Shown here piece after piece: positions 32,986 through 41,918 of a stretch of DNA of 64,000 nt (positions within the stretch are counted from its first letter, which is position 1; every line of letters begins with the position of its first letter). The position numbers and the translations under genes were made by a program. The stretch spans positions 11,748 through 75,747 of the forward strand of contig DATILL010000096.1 in NCBI GenBank assembly GCA_035476575.1, given 5' to 3'. The stretch comes from DATILL01 sp035476575 (lineage in GTDB: Bacteria > Actinomycetota > Actinomycetes > Mycobacteriales > JACQDL01). The notes under the pieces were generated by a model. The model saw only the letters and a list, made by a program, of their open reading frames with translations, searched no databases and was not told the origin of the DNA.

Positions 32986-35900
32986 AATGGCCTCGACAAG
33001 GTCATCAGGGACGTGTGCGCGGACTTCGGCGCTGAATGCGTCAGCGCCTATTGCCTGACGAACACGCTTGAGCCAGACGAGGTCGTCGTCAGACCAGTTG
33101 CCGGCCACGCGATACCAGCTCACGGCGGCGTACAGGAGGATACCTGCGGCTTCGGTATTCCGCTTGAGCTGGGCTAGAAGGATACCGAGCCGCGTAGCAC
33201 TGGTAGACGCGCTGTGGTGGTCGTTGAACTCCAGCTTGATGTCGAGTGCGTGGCGGTAGTGGGCCTCGGCTTCGTCGTAGCGTCGTTGTTCTTGGGCGAT
33301 GATGCCGAGGTTGTGGTAGGTGCGGGCGGCGCTGTGGCGGTCGTTGAACTCCAGCAGGATGTCGAGTGCGTGGCGGTAGTGGGCCTCGGCTTCGTCGTAG
33401 CGTCGTTGCTCTTGGGCGATGATGCCGAGGTTTTGGTAGGTGCGGGCGGCGCCGTGGCGGTCGTTGAACTCCAGCAGGATGTCGAGTGCGTGGCGGTAGT
33501 TGGTGGTGGCTTCGTCGTAGCGTCGTTGCTCTTGGGCGATCGCGCCGAGTTGGTGGTAGGTGCTGGCGGCGCCGTGGTGGTCGTTGAACTCCAGCAGGAT
33601 GTCGAGTGCGTGGCGGTAGTGGGCCTCGGCCTCGTCGTAGCGTCGTTGCTCTTGGGCGATCATGCCGAGCTGGTGATAGATCGCTCCCAGCATTTGTCGA
33701 TTTCCGCCATCGTTGTATAGCCGTTCGGAATTCTCGTAATGCGACTTGGCGTCCTGTAGCCGGTGCTGGGCCAGCGCGGTGGCGCCTGCCAACTCGTGCA
33801 GGAAGGCCAGCTCGAACTGTTCTTCAGGGCCGGTAGCGTTGGCGCAGGCGGCAATAGCATGGTCGAGGAGTTGGCGACGAGCGATTTGCTGCTTCGTCTG
33901 ATCAAGATACGCGTGTAGCGGCTCGATCAGTTGACCTATCCGCTGACGGGTTTGCAGGCCGTGGTCGAGGGCTGCGGTCAGGTTGGCGTACTCGGCCCGG
34001 GTGGCCGCCTGCCCGATGGCACGCTCCGGTGCCTCGCGGGAGACGAGCAGCCCGTGCAGCACCCCCCCGAACTCGACGTAGAGCCGGTAGTGCGCCTGCA
34101 CGGCGGCGGCGAGCAGGTCGGGCTGGTCCTTTAGCCGGTTCCGCAGGAAGTAGGGCAGCACCGGCTGCACCTGGACGCTGGCGCTGAGCTGCGGGTGTGG
34201 GGTGGCGAGGCCGACGGCGACCGCCTGCCGGACCGCCGCGTCCAGGTCGATCTCGCCGAGACCACGGACGGTCTCGTCCTCCAACAGGAGGCCCCCGTAG
34301 ACGTCAAGGGCAGGGCCAGTGCCGATGATGCCAAGGAACGGCACCAGCAGCAGCAGCGAGTTCTGGATGGTGGGGTCGAGCTTGCCGTGGCTGTACTCGA
34401 TCGCCTGGCGGATCCGCCCGACCGGGTCGGGGGCCGGATCGCCGGCTCGCAGCTCCGCCAGCACCGTGGACGGTGTCGAGGTCTCCAGGACCGGGAGCAC
34501 GACGGTCAGCGGCAGCGGGTAGCCACCGAGCAACCGCACCATGTCGTCGAGCGCGGTCCGCTCGGCGGGGTCGTCCAGGTGCCGGGTGGCGCGGCTGTTG
34601 CGCAGGATGCGCTCGACCAGCACCGATGCCGCCTGCGGGTCCAGCCCGGGCAGCGGGTAGACGTTGGAGCCGAAGCTGTCCGCGGCCAGCCATGCCTCGT
34701 CCTGCCGCGAGCCCAGCAGGACGAGCGTGCGTCCGCCGCGGAGCCGGGCGAGGAGTCGGCCGAGCCGCTGCTGCTCCGGCTCTGACAGGGCGTGCGGGAT
34801 CGCGGCCGGGCTGGCCGTGATCGACTCCGCGTTGTCGATGACGAGCAGGTGCCGGTGCGCCCGCAGCAGCCGGGCGACCCGCTCCAGTTGGGCGTCGTCC
34901 GGCAGTGCGTCCAGCCGGGCCTGCTCCACTCTGTCCAGCAGCGTGGCGCCGATCTCGCGGAGCATCTGGCCGGTCGTCCACGCCCGGTCCTCGTAGCTGA
35001 ACCGGAAGACCTGCTCCACCAGCCCGGTGCGCTGCCACCACCAGCCCAGATGGTGCAGCAACGTCGACTTTCCCGCGCCGGCCATGCCCTGCACGAGCAA
35101 CTGGTTCGGGCTGCCCCCGATCAGCAGCCGCCGTTCGATCGCCTGGATGTCCAGGTCGCGGCCGACGAACCCGTACTCGGTGCGCGGCTCGTCCCCGACG
35201 GCGACCTCCCGCTGGAGGAAGCGGCACTCCTCCTCGCCGGTCATCTCCCGCAGCCGGAGCTGGACCGGCCGCTGGCCGAACATGACCGGCAGCATCCAGT
35301 CCTCGAGGTCGAGCTGCTGGTCGAAGTACGCCTGCCGGGCACGGTGCTGGAACAGCTCCCGCCGTACGGCGTGAACTCCGGCCACCGGGTCGGCCCCGCG
35401 TGCCAGCCGCCCGTACAGCACCGGCATCGCCCGCTCGGCGGCCGACACGGTCACCGAGTAGGCCATTCCCACCGCCACCGGCACACCGGCCTCGACCAGA
35501 TTCTGCGCCAGGCTGGCCTCGCTGGCCGTCTGCATCGCCGACTGGCAGGCGTTCAGCACCGCCACCGGGACCCGGTGCTCGGCCAGCAGCGACGCGATCG
35601 CGCCGGCCGAGACCGGTTCGGCCCGCCCATCTTTCGACGTCTCGAAGAACAGGAACCCGCGCTTGCCGTCGAACCGCTCCGGCTCGCTGGCCTGGAACAC
35701 CAGCCGCCCGGACCGGTGGCCCTGCTCCAGCCAGCCGGCGTCACCGAACGCCCCGTGCAGGTCGAAGTGGACGACCTGGTACCAGCCCGACCCGTGCCGC
35801 TCGGTCGCCGACCGCAGGTGCGCCCGCAGCTCCTCCCACGTGCCCGGCCGCACCAGATCCACCGCGACCGGCAGGTCCGCCTGCCGCAGCGAGTCCAGCA

Positions 35901-36432
35901 GCGGCCGGGAGATCGTCCGGTAGCCGACGTCCGTCGGCCCGTCCGGCCGTGCGGTCACGACCAGGATGTTCAGCGTCTCCCGCTCCGGGGGCAGCTCGAA
36001 CCGCAACGGCACCCGTTCCACCCGCCGGGTGATCGGCAGCCGGACCGCGAGCGGCGCGTCCAGCTCCGGATCCCGCAGCGCCTCCCAGTGCAGCCGGTGG
36101 AACGCCGCTGAGCCCGACACCTCCAGCCGGCACCCGTCGAACGCCCGGTCCCGCAGCCGGCGGTAGTCATGGTGCACCGCACCGCCGAAGACCTGCGCGA
36201 ACAGTGTCTGGCCATATTCGGCGATGTGCCGCACCGCGCGGCGTTCCCGGTCCTGGTCGAGAAACGGGAACCGCAGGTGCTCCTCGAAATACCAGGCCAG
36301 CTCCTGCTCCTCGGCCGGGTCCGCCAGGTCGGTGACGGTCACGTCGTACTCGGCGCCGTCGTCGAAGACCACCCGGACCGTGCACGACCCGTCCGGATTC
36401 CGGCCCCGCTCGCTGAGCTGAATTGTCGTCAT
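32929..36432 (-). CDS. CHAT protease-STAND NTPase-TPR protein
   Basis: 1167 residues. CHAT (caspase-like) domain about 100-385: VVHFDLHGAFG with H226 and AVLNACQSAM with C296 as the catalytic dyad. STAND NTPase about 420-720: YGFVGRD, P-loop GMAGAGKST (449-457), LLVIDNAES (Walker B), LVLLGSRQ. A winged-helix/helical part follows, and then at least five 40-residue TPRs (about 890-1080) whose units are almost identical (IAQEQRRYDEAEAHYRHALD). Likely a sensor-protease: repeats detect, NTPase oligomerises, CHAT cleaves a partner, as known for CHAT-TPR defence proteins. Start 36432 overlaps the small upstream gene by 4 nt (ATGA). Confidence 0.92.
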   Translation of the reverse strand: MTTIQLSERGRNPDGSCTVRVVFDDGAEYDVTVTDLADPAEEQELAWYFEEHLRFPFLDQDRERRAVRHIAEYGQTLFAQVFGGAVHHDYRRLRDRAFDGCRLEVSGSAAFHRLHWEALRDPELDAPLAVRLPITRRVERVPLRFELPPERETLNILVVTARPDGPTDVGYRTISRPLLDSLRQADLPVAVDLVRPGTWEELRAHLRSATERHGSGWYQVVHFDLHGAFGDAGWLEQGHRSGRLVFQASEPERFDGKRGFLFFETSKDGRAEPVSAGAIASLLAEHRVPVAVLNACQSAMQTASEASLAQNLVEAGVPVAVGMAYSVTVSAAERAMPVLYGRLARGADPVAGVHAVRRELFQHRARQAYFDQQLDLEDWMLPVMFGQRPVQLRLREMTGEEECRFLQREVAVGDEPRTEYGFVGRDLDIQAIERRLLIGGSPNQLLVQGMAGAGKSTLLHHLGWWWQRTGLVEQVFRFSYEDRAWTTGQMLREIGATLLDRVEQARLDALPDDAQLERVARLLRAHRHLLVIDNAESITASPAAIPHALSEPEQQRLGRLLARLRGGRTLVLLGSRQDEAWLAADSFGSNVYPLPGLDPQAASVLVERILRNSRATRHLDDPAERTALDDMVRLLGGYPLPLTVVLPVLETSTPSTVLAELRAGDPAPDPVGRIRQAIEYSHGKLDPTIQNSLLLLVPFLGIIGTGPALDVYGGLLLEDETVRGLGEIDLDAAVRQAVAVGLATPHPQLSASVQVQPVLPYFLRNRLKDQPDLLAAAVQAHYRLYVEFGGVLHGLLVSREAPERAIGQAATRAEYANLTAALDHGLQTRQRIGQLIEPLHAYLDQTKQQIARRQLLDHAIAACANATGPEEQFELAFLHELAGATALAQHRLQDAKSHYENSERLYNDGGNRQMLGAIYHQLGMIAQEQRRYDEAEAHYRHALDILLEFNDHHGAASTYHQLGAIAQEQRRYDEATTNYRHALDILLEFNDRHGAARTYQNLGIIAQEQRRYDEAEAHYRHALDILLEFNDRHSAARTYHNLGIIAQEQRRYDEAEAHYRHALDIKLEFNDHHSASTSATRLGILLAQLKRNTEAAGILLYAAVSWYRVAGNWSDDDLVWLKRVRQAIGADAFSAEVRAHVPDDLVEAIIVAIGKATDVGEAGRRRR
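33217..33672. repeat. 120-bp TPR-encoding tandem repeats
   Basis: About four consecutive 120-bp units in the CHAT gene; each contains GCGTGGCGGTAGT and CGTCGTAGCGTCGTTG(C/T)TCT at constant spacing. Nucleotide identity is very high, including silent sites, pointing to recent duplication or homogenisation. Confidence 0.9.
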
Positions 36433-36764
36433 GACCGCAGCAGGCCCGACAGCCGTACCACGAGCACCCGGTCACCCTGTTGGGTGACCACCTCGGTCAG
36501 CTCCAGCTCCGCACCATCCCGCGGCCTGGGCCGCAACCGGCGCACCAGCCGGCTCACCACCTCGCAGAGAGCCGCGCTGGCGACGTTCACCACCAGCGGG
36601 ATCGCCACCAGCTCCACCAGCCCCGGGAGGAACTGCTCGCCGGACGACGGCTCCACCGCCGCGGCGCCCAGGGCACGTGCCTGCTCGTCCGTGTCCCAGT
36701 GCGCCGCCAGCTCCGTCGCGCTTAACCCGACCTCAGGATCCAAGGCGACCAGAACCCGCCCCAT
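36429..36764 (-). CDS. Small partner of CHAT-STAND protein (EACC1-like?)
   Basis: 111 residues. After a short soluble start (MGRVLVALDPEVGLSATELA), residues 55-85 form a hydrophobic/amphipathic helix (LVELVAIPLVVNVASAALCE) followed by basic RLVRRLRPRPR and a beta-rich end (AELELTEVVTQQGDRVLVVR). This layout resembles the small 'effector-associated constant component' proteins encoded beside bacterial STAND effectors; the match is by layout, not proven. ATG 36764 has GGGGGTG upstream. ATGA overlap with the CHAT gene implies coupled translation and a stoichiometric partner. Confidence 0.7.
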   Translation of the reverse strand: MGRVLVALDPEVGLSATELAAHWDTDEQARALGAAAVEPSSGEQFLPGLVELVAIPLVVNVASAALCEVVSRLVRRLRPRPRDGAELELTEVVTQQGDRVLVVRLSGLLRS

Positions 36765-36908
36765 CCGCAACACCCCCGCATCGCGCCTGGCAATCACCGG
36801 CCAGGCATCGCAAATTTGTGTGTTCACCCTATCCGGCGCACCTGGCGCGTATCGCCTTTCCCCCCTGAGCCGCTGAGGTGACGTGGCTGGAGGATTAGGC
36901 TGCCGTGC

Positions 36909-37205
36909 GTGCCCGCCGCCCTGGTCATCGCCGGTGCGTCGGCGTCCGTGCTCGCGTGCTGGCAGCCAGCGGGCTGACCGAGGCGGCACTGACAGGCAGC
37001 GAGCGAGACCGGGCCGACGCCTCCACTTCGTCCGTTGGGGTGGACGACCTGGCCGGGTTGTACGCGAGCGTGCTCGCCCCCGCGAGGTGGAGGTGCGGGC
37101 CGCGCCCGGATCCGGGTGCGGCGTTCCGCCGGTTCTGGGTGCACAAGGAAGCGGCGGTCAAGCTGTGCCCGGCCACCCTGGACGCCCTGCCCGACCTGGG
37201 TTGGG
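36909..37205 (+). pseudogene. Broken duplicate of the PPTase gene
   Basis: From GTG 36909, VPAALVIAGASASVLA parallels the intact gene at 41.1 kb. A one-base deletion then shifts to SGLTEAALTGSERDRADAST, an internal deletion of about 250 bp removes the centre, and VGVDDLAGLYASVLAP, FRRFWVHKEAAVKL and CPATLDALPDLG follow. Nucleotide similarity also covers the 5' flank GGCTGCCG(T/G)GCGTGCCCGCC. Dead copy. Confidence 0.85.
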
Positions 37206-37257
37206 GGATGGACAGTGACTGGTGTGTCACCAGATCACAGGCCGCGGCCACACAGTC

Positions 37258-37695
37258 TTAGAGATGACCGACAACCAACAGCGAGCGGTCATCCTGTACG
37301 ATTTCCACCCAGTTTCCATCCGGATCGGAAACGAAGAAGTATTCTACGCCAGTTCTGCCCCGCTGGATCTCGGTCAGCTCCACGTGCCCGATTGACAGAA
37401 GCTCGGCTCGCGCGGCACGAACATCGGCGACTCGCAATGCGATGTGCTTTACTCCAAGTTCGTGTAGATTGTTGCCGATATCTAGCTCGGGCCGGGGCAG
37501 GCCACCGTTTTCGTGATAGCTGAACATCTCTAGGATGAAGCCGCTTTCATCTGCGAGATGGGCGATGACCAACGAGTTGTCCGGAGCATCCCACCGCAGC
37601 GCCAGCCTGAATCCGAAGATTCCGTAAAATGCGGTAGAGTCGTCGACGTCGCGCACACTTACGGTGAAGTGGTGAACGGCGAACCTCTGGCCCAT
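37258..37695 (-). CDS. VOC-superfamily (glyoxalase/dioxygenase fold) protein
   Basis: 145 residues. FAVHHFTVSVRDVDDSTAFY is the first beta-alpha-beta unit with a possible metal His; GVKHIALRVADVRAARAELL is the second, and EYFFVSDPDGNWVEIVQD carries the C-terminal Glu ligand. Could be a metal-dependent lyase, dioxygenase or binding protein. ATG 37695 follows AGAGGTGA. It starts 7 nt after the stop of the FMN-binding gene, so it is the third gene of an operon. Confidence 0.85.
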   Translation of the reverse strand: MGQRFAVHHFTVSVRDVDDSTAFYGIFGFRLALRWDAPDNSLVIAHLADESGFILEMFSYHENGGLPRPELDIGNNLHELGVKHIALRVADVRAARAELLSIGHVELTEIQRGRTGVEYFFVSDPDGNWVEIVQDDRSLLVVGHL

Positions 37696-37702
37696 TGGCG
37701 GG

Positions 37703-38179
37703 TCACCTCTCAGCGCAGACCAGACGGCGGGGCGAGTCGGGAAACGTCTCCTCGTCGAACAGCACCCACTCGTCCACGCAAATCTCATAGAGCCGCAAGG
37801 GCGTGTCATCTCGGGCGACTCGGTTCACCGTGATGCTGTTGCGCGCGTGTGGCCATCGGACCAGAAATTCTTCAAGCTTGTCCTGCGCACTGACGCCCAG
37901 CTCCGAGGCTCTTCCTTTGAAGGTCACGCCGGTCACCTTCTGGCCGAGCCCGATCAGCGGAATAGTCACAATCCCGCCGGCGACCCGCTCGTCACGCCGG
38001 ATATTGTCAGAGTGCGCACGGTCACGCCGAGATATGAAATAGAGCCGGTCCGGCCGAAACTGGACGTGATACCAGACGTGGCACAGCGCTGGACAGCCCG
38101 TCTCGGAAACGCTCGAGACCTGCATCAGCTTCCCGTCGCTTACGTACTCTTCGAGGATCCTCCGCGCAGCGTCCGTCAT
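37703..38179 (-). CDS. Pyridoxamine-5'-phosphate-oxidase-fold flavin-binding protein
   Basis: 158 residues. MQVSSVSETGCPALCHVWYH followed by LYFISRRDRAHSDNIRRDE is the split-barrel FMN-binding fold of the PNPOx-like superfamily (PALxxVWY and SxRxxxHxxNIRxD motifs). Redox reaction unknown. The start overlaps the stop of the XRE-TPR gene by 4 nt (ATGA), so it is translationally coupled. Confidence 0.82.
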   Translation of the reverse strand: MTDAARRILEEYVSDGKLMQVSSVSETGCPALCHVWYHVQFRPDRLYFISRRDRAHSDNIRRDERVAGGIVTIPLIGLGQKVTGVTFKGRASELGVSAQDKLEEFLVRWPHARNSITVNRVARDDTPLRLYEICVDEWVLFDEETFPDSPRRLVCAER

Positions 38180-39675
38180 GTTCGGCCGTCCTGCCTGGAA
38201 GTCATGATCTTCCTGCCGTACATCTCAGCCAGGACTAGTCGCCATTCGCGAGTTTCGTGCGACTGTATGCCCCGAACAAGCTGGTCGAACCTCCAAGCGT
38301 ATGCTCGCACAGTCACACCATGGTAGGTGTTGGGATCAAGAATGGCATCCGTCGCGACGCGGCTTGCCTCGGGGACCTCGCCTGCCAGGGCAAGTCCGCT
38401 TGCCCGTTCCAGCCGCGCCAGGGTCGGCTCGGTGGTTTCGGAAGGGTCGTACAGCGAGAGGGCGCGGTCTGCGGCACTAATCGCTCTGCTCGGCTGGTTA
38501 AGCCGCACCGCTCCTGTAGCCTCGTAGAAGGCGAGCTTCTCGGGAAGGAACGAGAAAATGCCCGGAGCAACGAGCTCCGCTCGTGAGCGGGTCAAGGACT
38601 CCTGTGCGCACTCAATGGAATACTGGAACTCATCCGGCTCGCCGAGCGCCGCGTGTGCTCGCGCCTTGAACCCCCAGAGCCACGCAACTGCGGGTGATGG
38701 CGCTGGACCACTGTCGAGGCGCGGTGCCAGGAGTGCCAGCACGCCACGCGGGTTGTCGGAGTACGTCGGCAAGTACGCCTGGCCGGCCAGCGCAACATCC
38801 AGAAGATAACGGTCACCCGCATCATATGCTGCATGTTCCGCAATCTTATACCACTCGTTGGCTTTCCCGAACCGGCCCAAGTTGAACATTATTTCGCCTA
38901 CAACTGTGCCAACCATTGCGCTCGCCTGGAGCAGTCGAACCTGCTGACGCGTGGGCTGTCGTTCCTCCAGAAGAGTTCGGATGCTGCGTAGAGTGCGTAA
39001 CGCGGGCTCGATGAGCGCCGGGGGCGCAACCTGTACGACCTGGACCCCTAGATCCTTGGCTTCTCCCGCGAGGTGTGCAGTCCTTTCCTCGCTTGTCGTG
39101 CCTCGATCTATGGTCATGTGAGTCATGTCAAGCTCATCTTCGAGCATCTCAAGGACTCGACCCGCTACTGCAAGTCCGCCAAGTGCAAAGATGTCACGGC
39201 GACGCGATGAGCTCACCTCTTCTGGTTGAACGGCCGGGCCGCCCTCTCCATCAGTTGAGTCATAGAGATCATTGGCCCGGTCAGGCTCGCCTAGGTCGAA
39301 CCATAGTAGCCGCCTCGGGATACGAAGCGTATGCGCCCAGTGCATGAGCCGTTGCAGGTTGTGCAGCGGCGGGCCGGACTCGATTCGGCTGAGCTGTGCC
39401 TGACTAATGCCCGCCCATCTCGCGACGATTGCTTGCGGGATGGGCGTTCCATGAAACGGATGAGTTCGGTAGGCGTTGATTATCCGACCCATGTGACGGC
39501 TGGCGAACGCATCACGCATCCGCGCCGCCATCCAGAACTTGGGTGGAACGGCTGGGGAGGTGACAAGACGCCCTCCCGCCGACTTGCGTTGGCATGCCGA
39601 ACAAAGCAGCCCAGCGTTGTCCCTGGCCAGACGCGTGCCACACCGGCACAAGCGAATCTGGTTGCCTGCCTCCAT
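38176..39675 (-). CDS. XRE-TPR regulator with N-terminal zinc ribbon
   Basis: 499 residues from the ATG with GGAGG 7 nt upstream (ATG 39678 is equally possible). Residues 9-28 are LCRCGTRLARDN...LLCSAC, a CxC...CxxC zinc ribbon. HTH at about 80-115: IPQAIVARWAGISQAQLSRI. The remaining 350 residues are TPR-like helices. The form resembles actinobacterial regulators of the AbaA/XRE-TPR type that control neighbouring small operons. Its ATGA overlap with the FMN gene suggests it governs the operon it heads. Confidence 0.82.
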   Translation of the reverse strand: MEAGNQIRLCRCGTRLARDNAGLLCSACQRKSAGGRLVTSPAVPPKFWMAARMRDAFASRHMGRIINAYRTHPFHGTPIPQAIVARWAGISQAQLSRIESGPPLHNLQRLMHWAHTLRIPRRLLWFDLGEPDRANDLYDSTDGEGGPAVQPEEVSSSRRRDIFALGGLAVAGRVLEMLEDELDMTHMTIDRGTTSEERTAHLAGEAKDLGVQVVQVAPPALIEPALRTLRSIRTLLEERQPTRQQVRLLQASAMVGTVVGEIMFNLGRFGKANEWYKIAEHAAYDAGDRYLLDVALAGQAYLPTYSDNPRGVLALLAPRLDSGPAPSPAVAWLWGFKARAHAALGEPDEFQYSIECAQESLTRSRAELVAPGIFSFLPEKLAFYEATGAVRLNQPSRAISAADRALSLYDPSETTEPTLARLERASGLALAGEVPEASRVATDAILDPNTYHGVTVRAYAWRFDQLVRGIQSHETREWRLVLAEMYGRKIMTSRQDGRT

Positions 39676-40024
39676 CATCCGGCCTCCATCATCGGGCCTG
39701 ACGCTCCCCCCAAGTCGGATTGTCATCGTCGTCAGACAGTCTAGCTCTGGATCACACGGTTACTTGGCCGCCGATATGCATGACACGCATCGATGATCAT
39801 GGCTGGCCTGCATCGTCGTCCGGCCAGTGTCGCCACATCCTTGGGCTATCCGCTTCGGCACTTGGCCGGCGCAGGTCCGTGCCCAGACTCCCCGCGCACC
39901 TGCCCAGCCCTGCCCGGGGCGGCCACCGATGTCGCCCGGCTGCTGCTCGCCCTGGCCGACCACCCCGACCCCGCCGGCCCGATCGACTGACCGCTACCCA
40001 CCACGACCACTGCGATGACGACGG
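39676..40024. other. Intergenic; possible decayed C-terminal fragment
   Basis: Contains the XRE-TPR promoter. A short rightward frame ending at 39990 finishes with ATDVARLLLALADHPDPAGP, which has plausible codon use and may be the tail of a lost gene. Nothing else supportable. Confidence 0.35.
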
Positions 40025-40396
40025 ATGGAGCGACACCTCATGTCAATGCCAGACGCCGGCCACAGCAACGCCATGCCCCCGCCGTGGCGGCGGCCGGATC
40101 CGCGCCGGCAGCGGCCCGACCCGCAGACCTGGGAGGAGCCGGAGATGCTCACCATGCTCGCCAGGCGGGACATCACCCGGGTCTACCGGCTGCTGCACTC
40201 CCACGGCTACAGCCAACAGCACATCGCTGCCCTGACAGGACCAGTCGCAGCCGGAGGTTTCGGCGATCATCCACGGCCGGCAGGTCATGGCTTACGACGT
40301 CCTCGTCCGGATCATTGAGGGCCTGGGTGCGCCCCGCGCCTACGCCGGTCTGGCCTACACACCCGACCCGGCCGCGCCCCGGCTCGGCCACGACTG
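40025..40396 (+). pseudogene. HTH protein, single-base frameshift
   Basis: LARRDITRVYRLLHSHGYSQ QHIAALTG, then, with one C removed near 40242, QSQPEVSAIIHGRQVMAYDV and LVRIIEGLGAPRAYAGLAYT to TGA 40396. Together they read as one helix-turn-helix domain (YSQxxIAxLTGQSQPEVSAIIxGR). An intact version would be about 123 residues. It may be real decay or a sequencing error; the codon use of both halves is normal. Confidence 0.65.
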
Positions 40397-40501
40397 AGCC
40401 GATACCGTGCCACCGCCGAGCACCATGACCGGGGAGGAGGTTCGCCGGTCGAGCCAGGCGAGTGCCGGTTCCCCTACGGCCGGCCGGGCCGGGTCTGCTA
40501 T

Positions 40502-41050
40502 GTGGAGCACCGGCCCGACGGGCTCGGGCAGTGCCGGACGGTCGCGAACCTTCGGGACGCCCTGGCCAGGGCGCGCTCCGGCGAGACCCTGCTCTACGCC
40601 GTGTGGCCAGGCCAGTGGCAGTCCGACCGCTATCTCGTCGACGACCTCGACACCCTCGCCGCGGAGGTCGGTCTCCCCGCCGGCCAGCCACCAGCCGAGC
40701 TGGCCCCGCCTTCCCGGTTCACCGACCTGCCCCACGACATCCAAACCAGCCTCGCCCGCGCCCTCAAACACTCCGTCGGCCGCGCCCTGTCCGCCGGCTG
40801 GCACCTCGACGCCACCGACGACGGCGCCGAGCAGGTCACCATCTACCCCTACAAGCCCGGCGGACGCGGTCGCCCCGTCGGCGGCGGCACCTGGCGCTGG
40901 GATCCCAACCGCGCCGCCTTCGACCCCGTCGAGCTCTGGCCCAAGCCCAGCTCCCCACTCGGCCGCGACCCCACCGTCCGCTCCTCTCCCCGCCACCCAC
41001 CCCACACAACCCCACGCACGCGAGAACAACCCGGCCCGACCAGAACCTAA
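40502..41050 (+). CDS. Hypothetical protein, 182 residues
   Basis: No family recognised. Strong GC bias at third positions supports coding. Sequence such as GETLLYAVWPGQWQSDRYLV followed by DDLDTLAAEVGLP looks soluble. The last 40 residues are Pro/Arg-rich and probably disordered. The frame is open upstream (ECRFPYGRPGRVCYVEHRPD) with no good start there, so GTG 40502 is tentative. It follows the HTH remnant by about 100 nt and may have been its operon partner. Confidence 0.55.
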   Translation: MEHRPDGLGQCRTVANLRDALARARSGETLLYAVWPGQWQSDRYLVDDLDTLAAEVGLPAGQPPAELAPPSRFTDLPHDIQTSLARALKHSVGRALSAGWHLDATDDGAEQVTIYPYKPGGRGRPVGGGTWRWDPNRAAFDPVELWPKPSSPLGRDPTVRSSPRHPPHTTPRTREQPGPTRT

Positions 41051-41113
41051 GGAGCCCCACCGCGACATGATCCAGGCCCTCCACCGGACTTTGGGCGGGT
41101 TAGGCTGCCGGGC

Positions 41114-41791
41114 GTGCCCGCCGCTGTGGTCTTTGCCGGTGCGTCGGCGCCCGTGCTCGCGGTGCTGGCGGCCGGTGGGCTGACCGAGGCGGCACTGACC
41201 GACGGCGAGCGGGACCGGGCCGACGCGTTCCACTTCGCCACCGACCGGACCGACTTCGTCGCCGCGCACCTGCTGGTCCGGTACGGCGTCGGGCGGCACA
41301 CCGGCCTGCCCGCCACCGAGGTGATGATCCAGCAGCGCTGCGACGAATGCGGCGAGACCACGCACGGGCGGCCCACCGTGCCGGGCGTGCCGGTCCGGCT
41401 GAGCTGGGCGCACGGCCGGGGCTACGTGGCCGCCGCGGCCGCCGCCGTACCCATTGGGGTGGACGTCGAGCGGCAGGACCGGCCCGACGGCGCAGCCGAT
41501 CTGGCCGGGCTGTACGCCAGCGCGCTCGCTCCCCGCGAGGTGGACCTGGTGCGGGCGGCGCCGGACCCGGGCGCGGCGTTCCGGCGGTTCTGGGTGCGCA
41601 AGGAGGCGGCGGTCAAGCTGGGCCTGGCCACCCTGGACACCCTCTGTGACCTGGACCTGTCCGCGCTCGGGCTGGCCACCGGAGCAGCCCGCTGGGACGG
41701 GCTGCACCTGCTCGACTGGACGGACCTCGGCGACACCGTTGCCGGCGCGGCCGTCAGCACCGACCCGCCGGTGCTCACTCGACTGGGCTGA
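41114..41791 (+). CDS. 4'-phosphopantetheinyl transferase superfamily protein
   Basis: Transfers the phosphopantetheine arm of CoA to carrier proteins. 225 residues, Sfp-like size. GVDVERQDRP (Mg2+-binding Asp and Glu) and FRRFWVRKEAAVKLG (family WxxKEAxxK) are present, preceded by LSWAHGRGYVAAA in place of the usual SHS block. GTG 41114 is tentative, with no Shine-Dalgarno. No carrier-protein or PKS/NRPS gene lies in the window. A broken copy of this gene lies 4.2 kb upstream in the same orientation. Confidence 0.85.
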   Translation: MPAAVVFAGASAPVLAVLAAGGLTEAALTDGERDRADAFHFATDRTDFVAAHLLVRYGVGRHTGLPATEVMIQQRCDECGETTHGRPTVPGVPVRLSWAHGRGYVAAAAAAVPIGVDVERQDRPDGAADLAGLYASALAPREVDLVRAAPDPGAAFRRFWVRKEAAVKLGLATLDTLCDLDLSALGLATGAARWDGLHLLDWTDLGDTVAGAAVSTDPPVLTRLG

Positions 41792-41918
41792 TCCCGTTGC
41801 CAACCCTGCCCCACCCGAGTGATCATCCGGCCCACCCGGCCCAGGACGCGCCGGTCCGGGCATACTGCTCGCCGAGGTGGGTTCCGGACCAGCGGGACCG
41901 GCCGGACCGGAGGTGACC

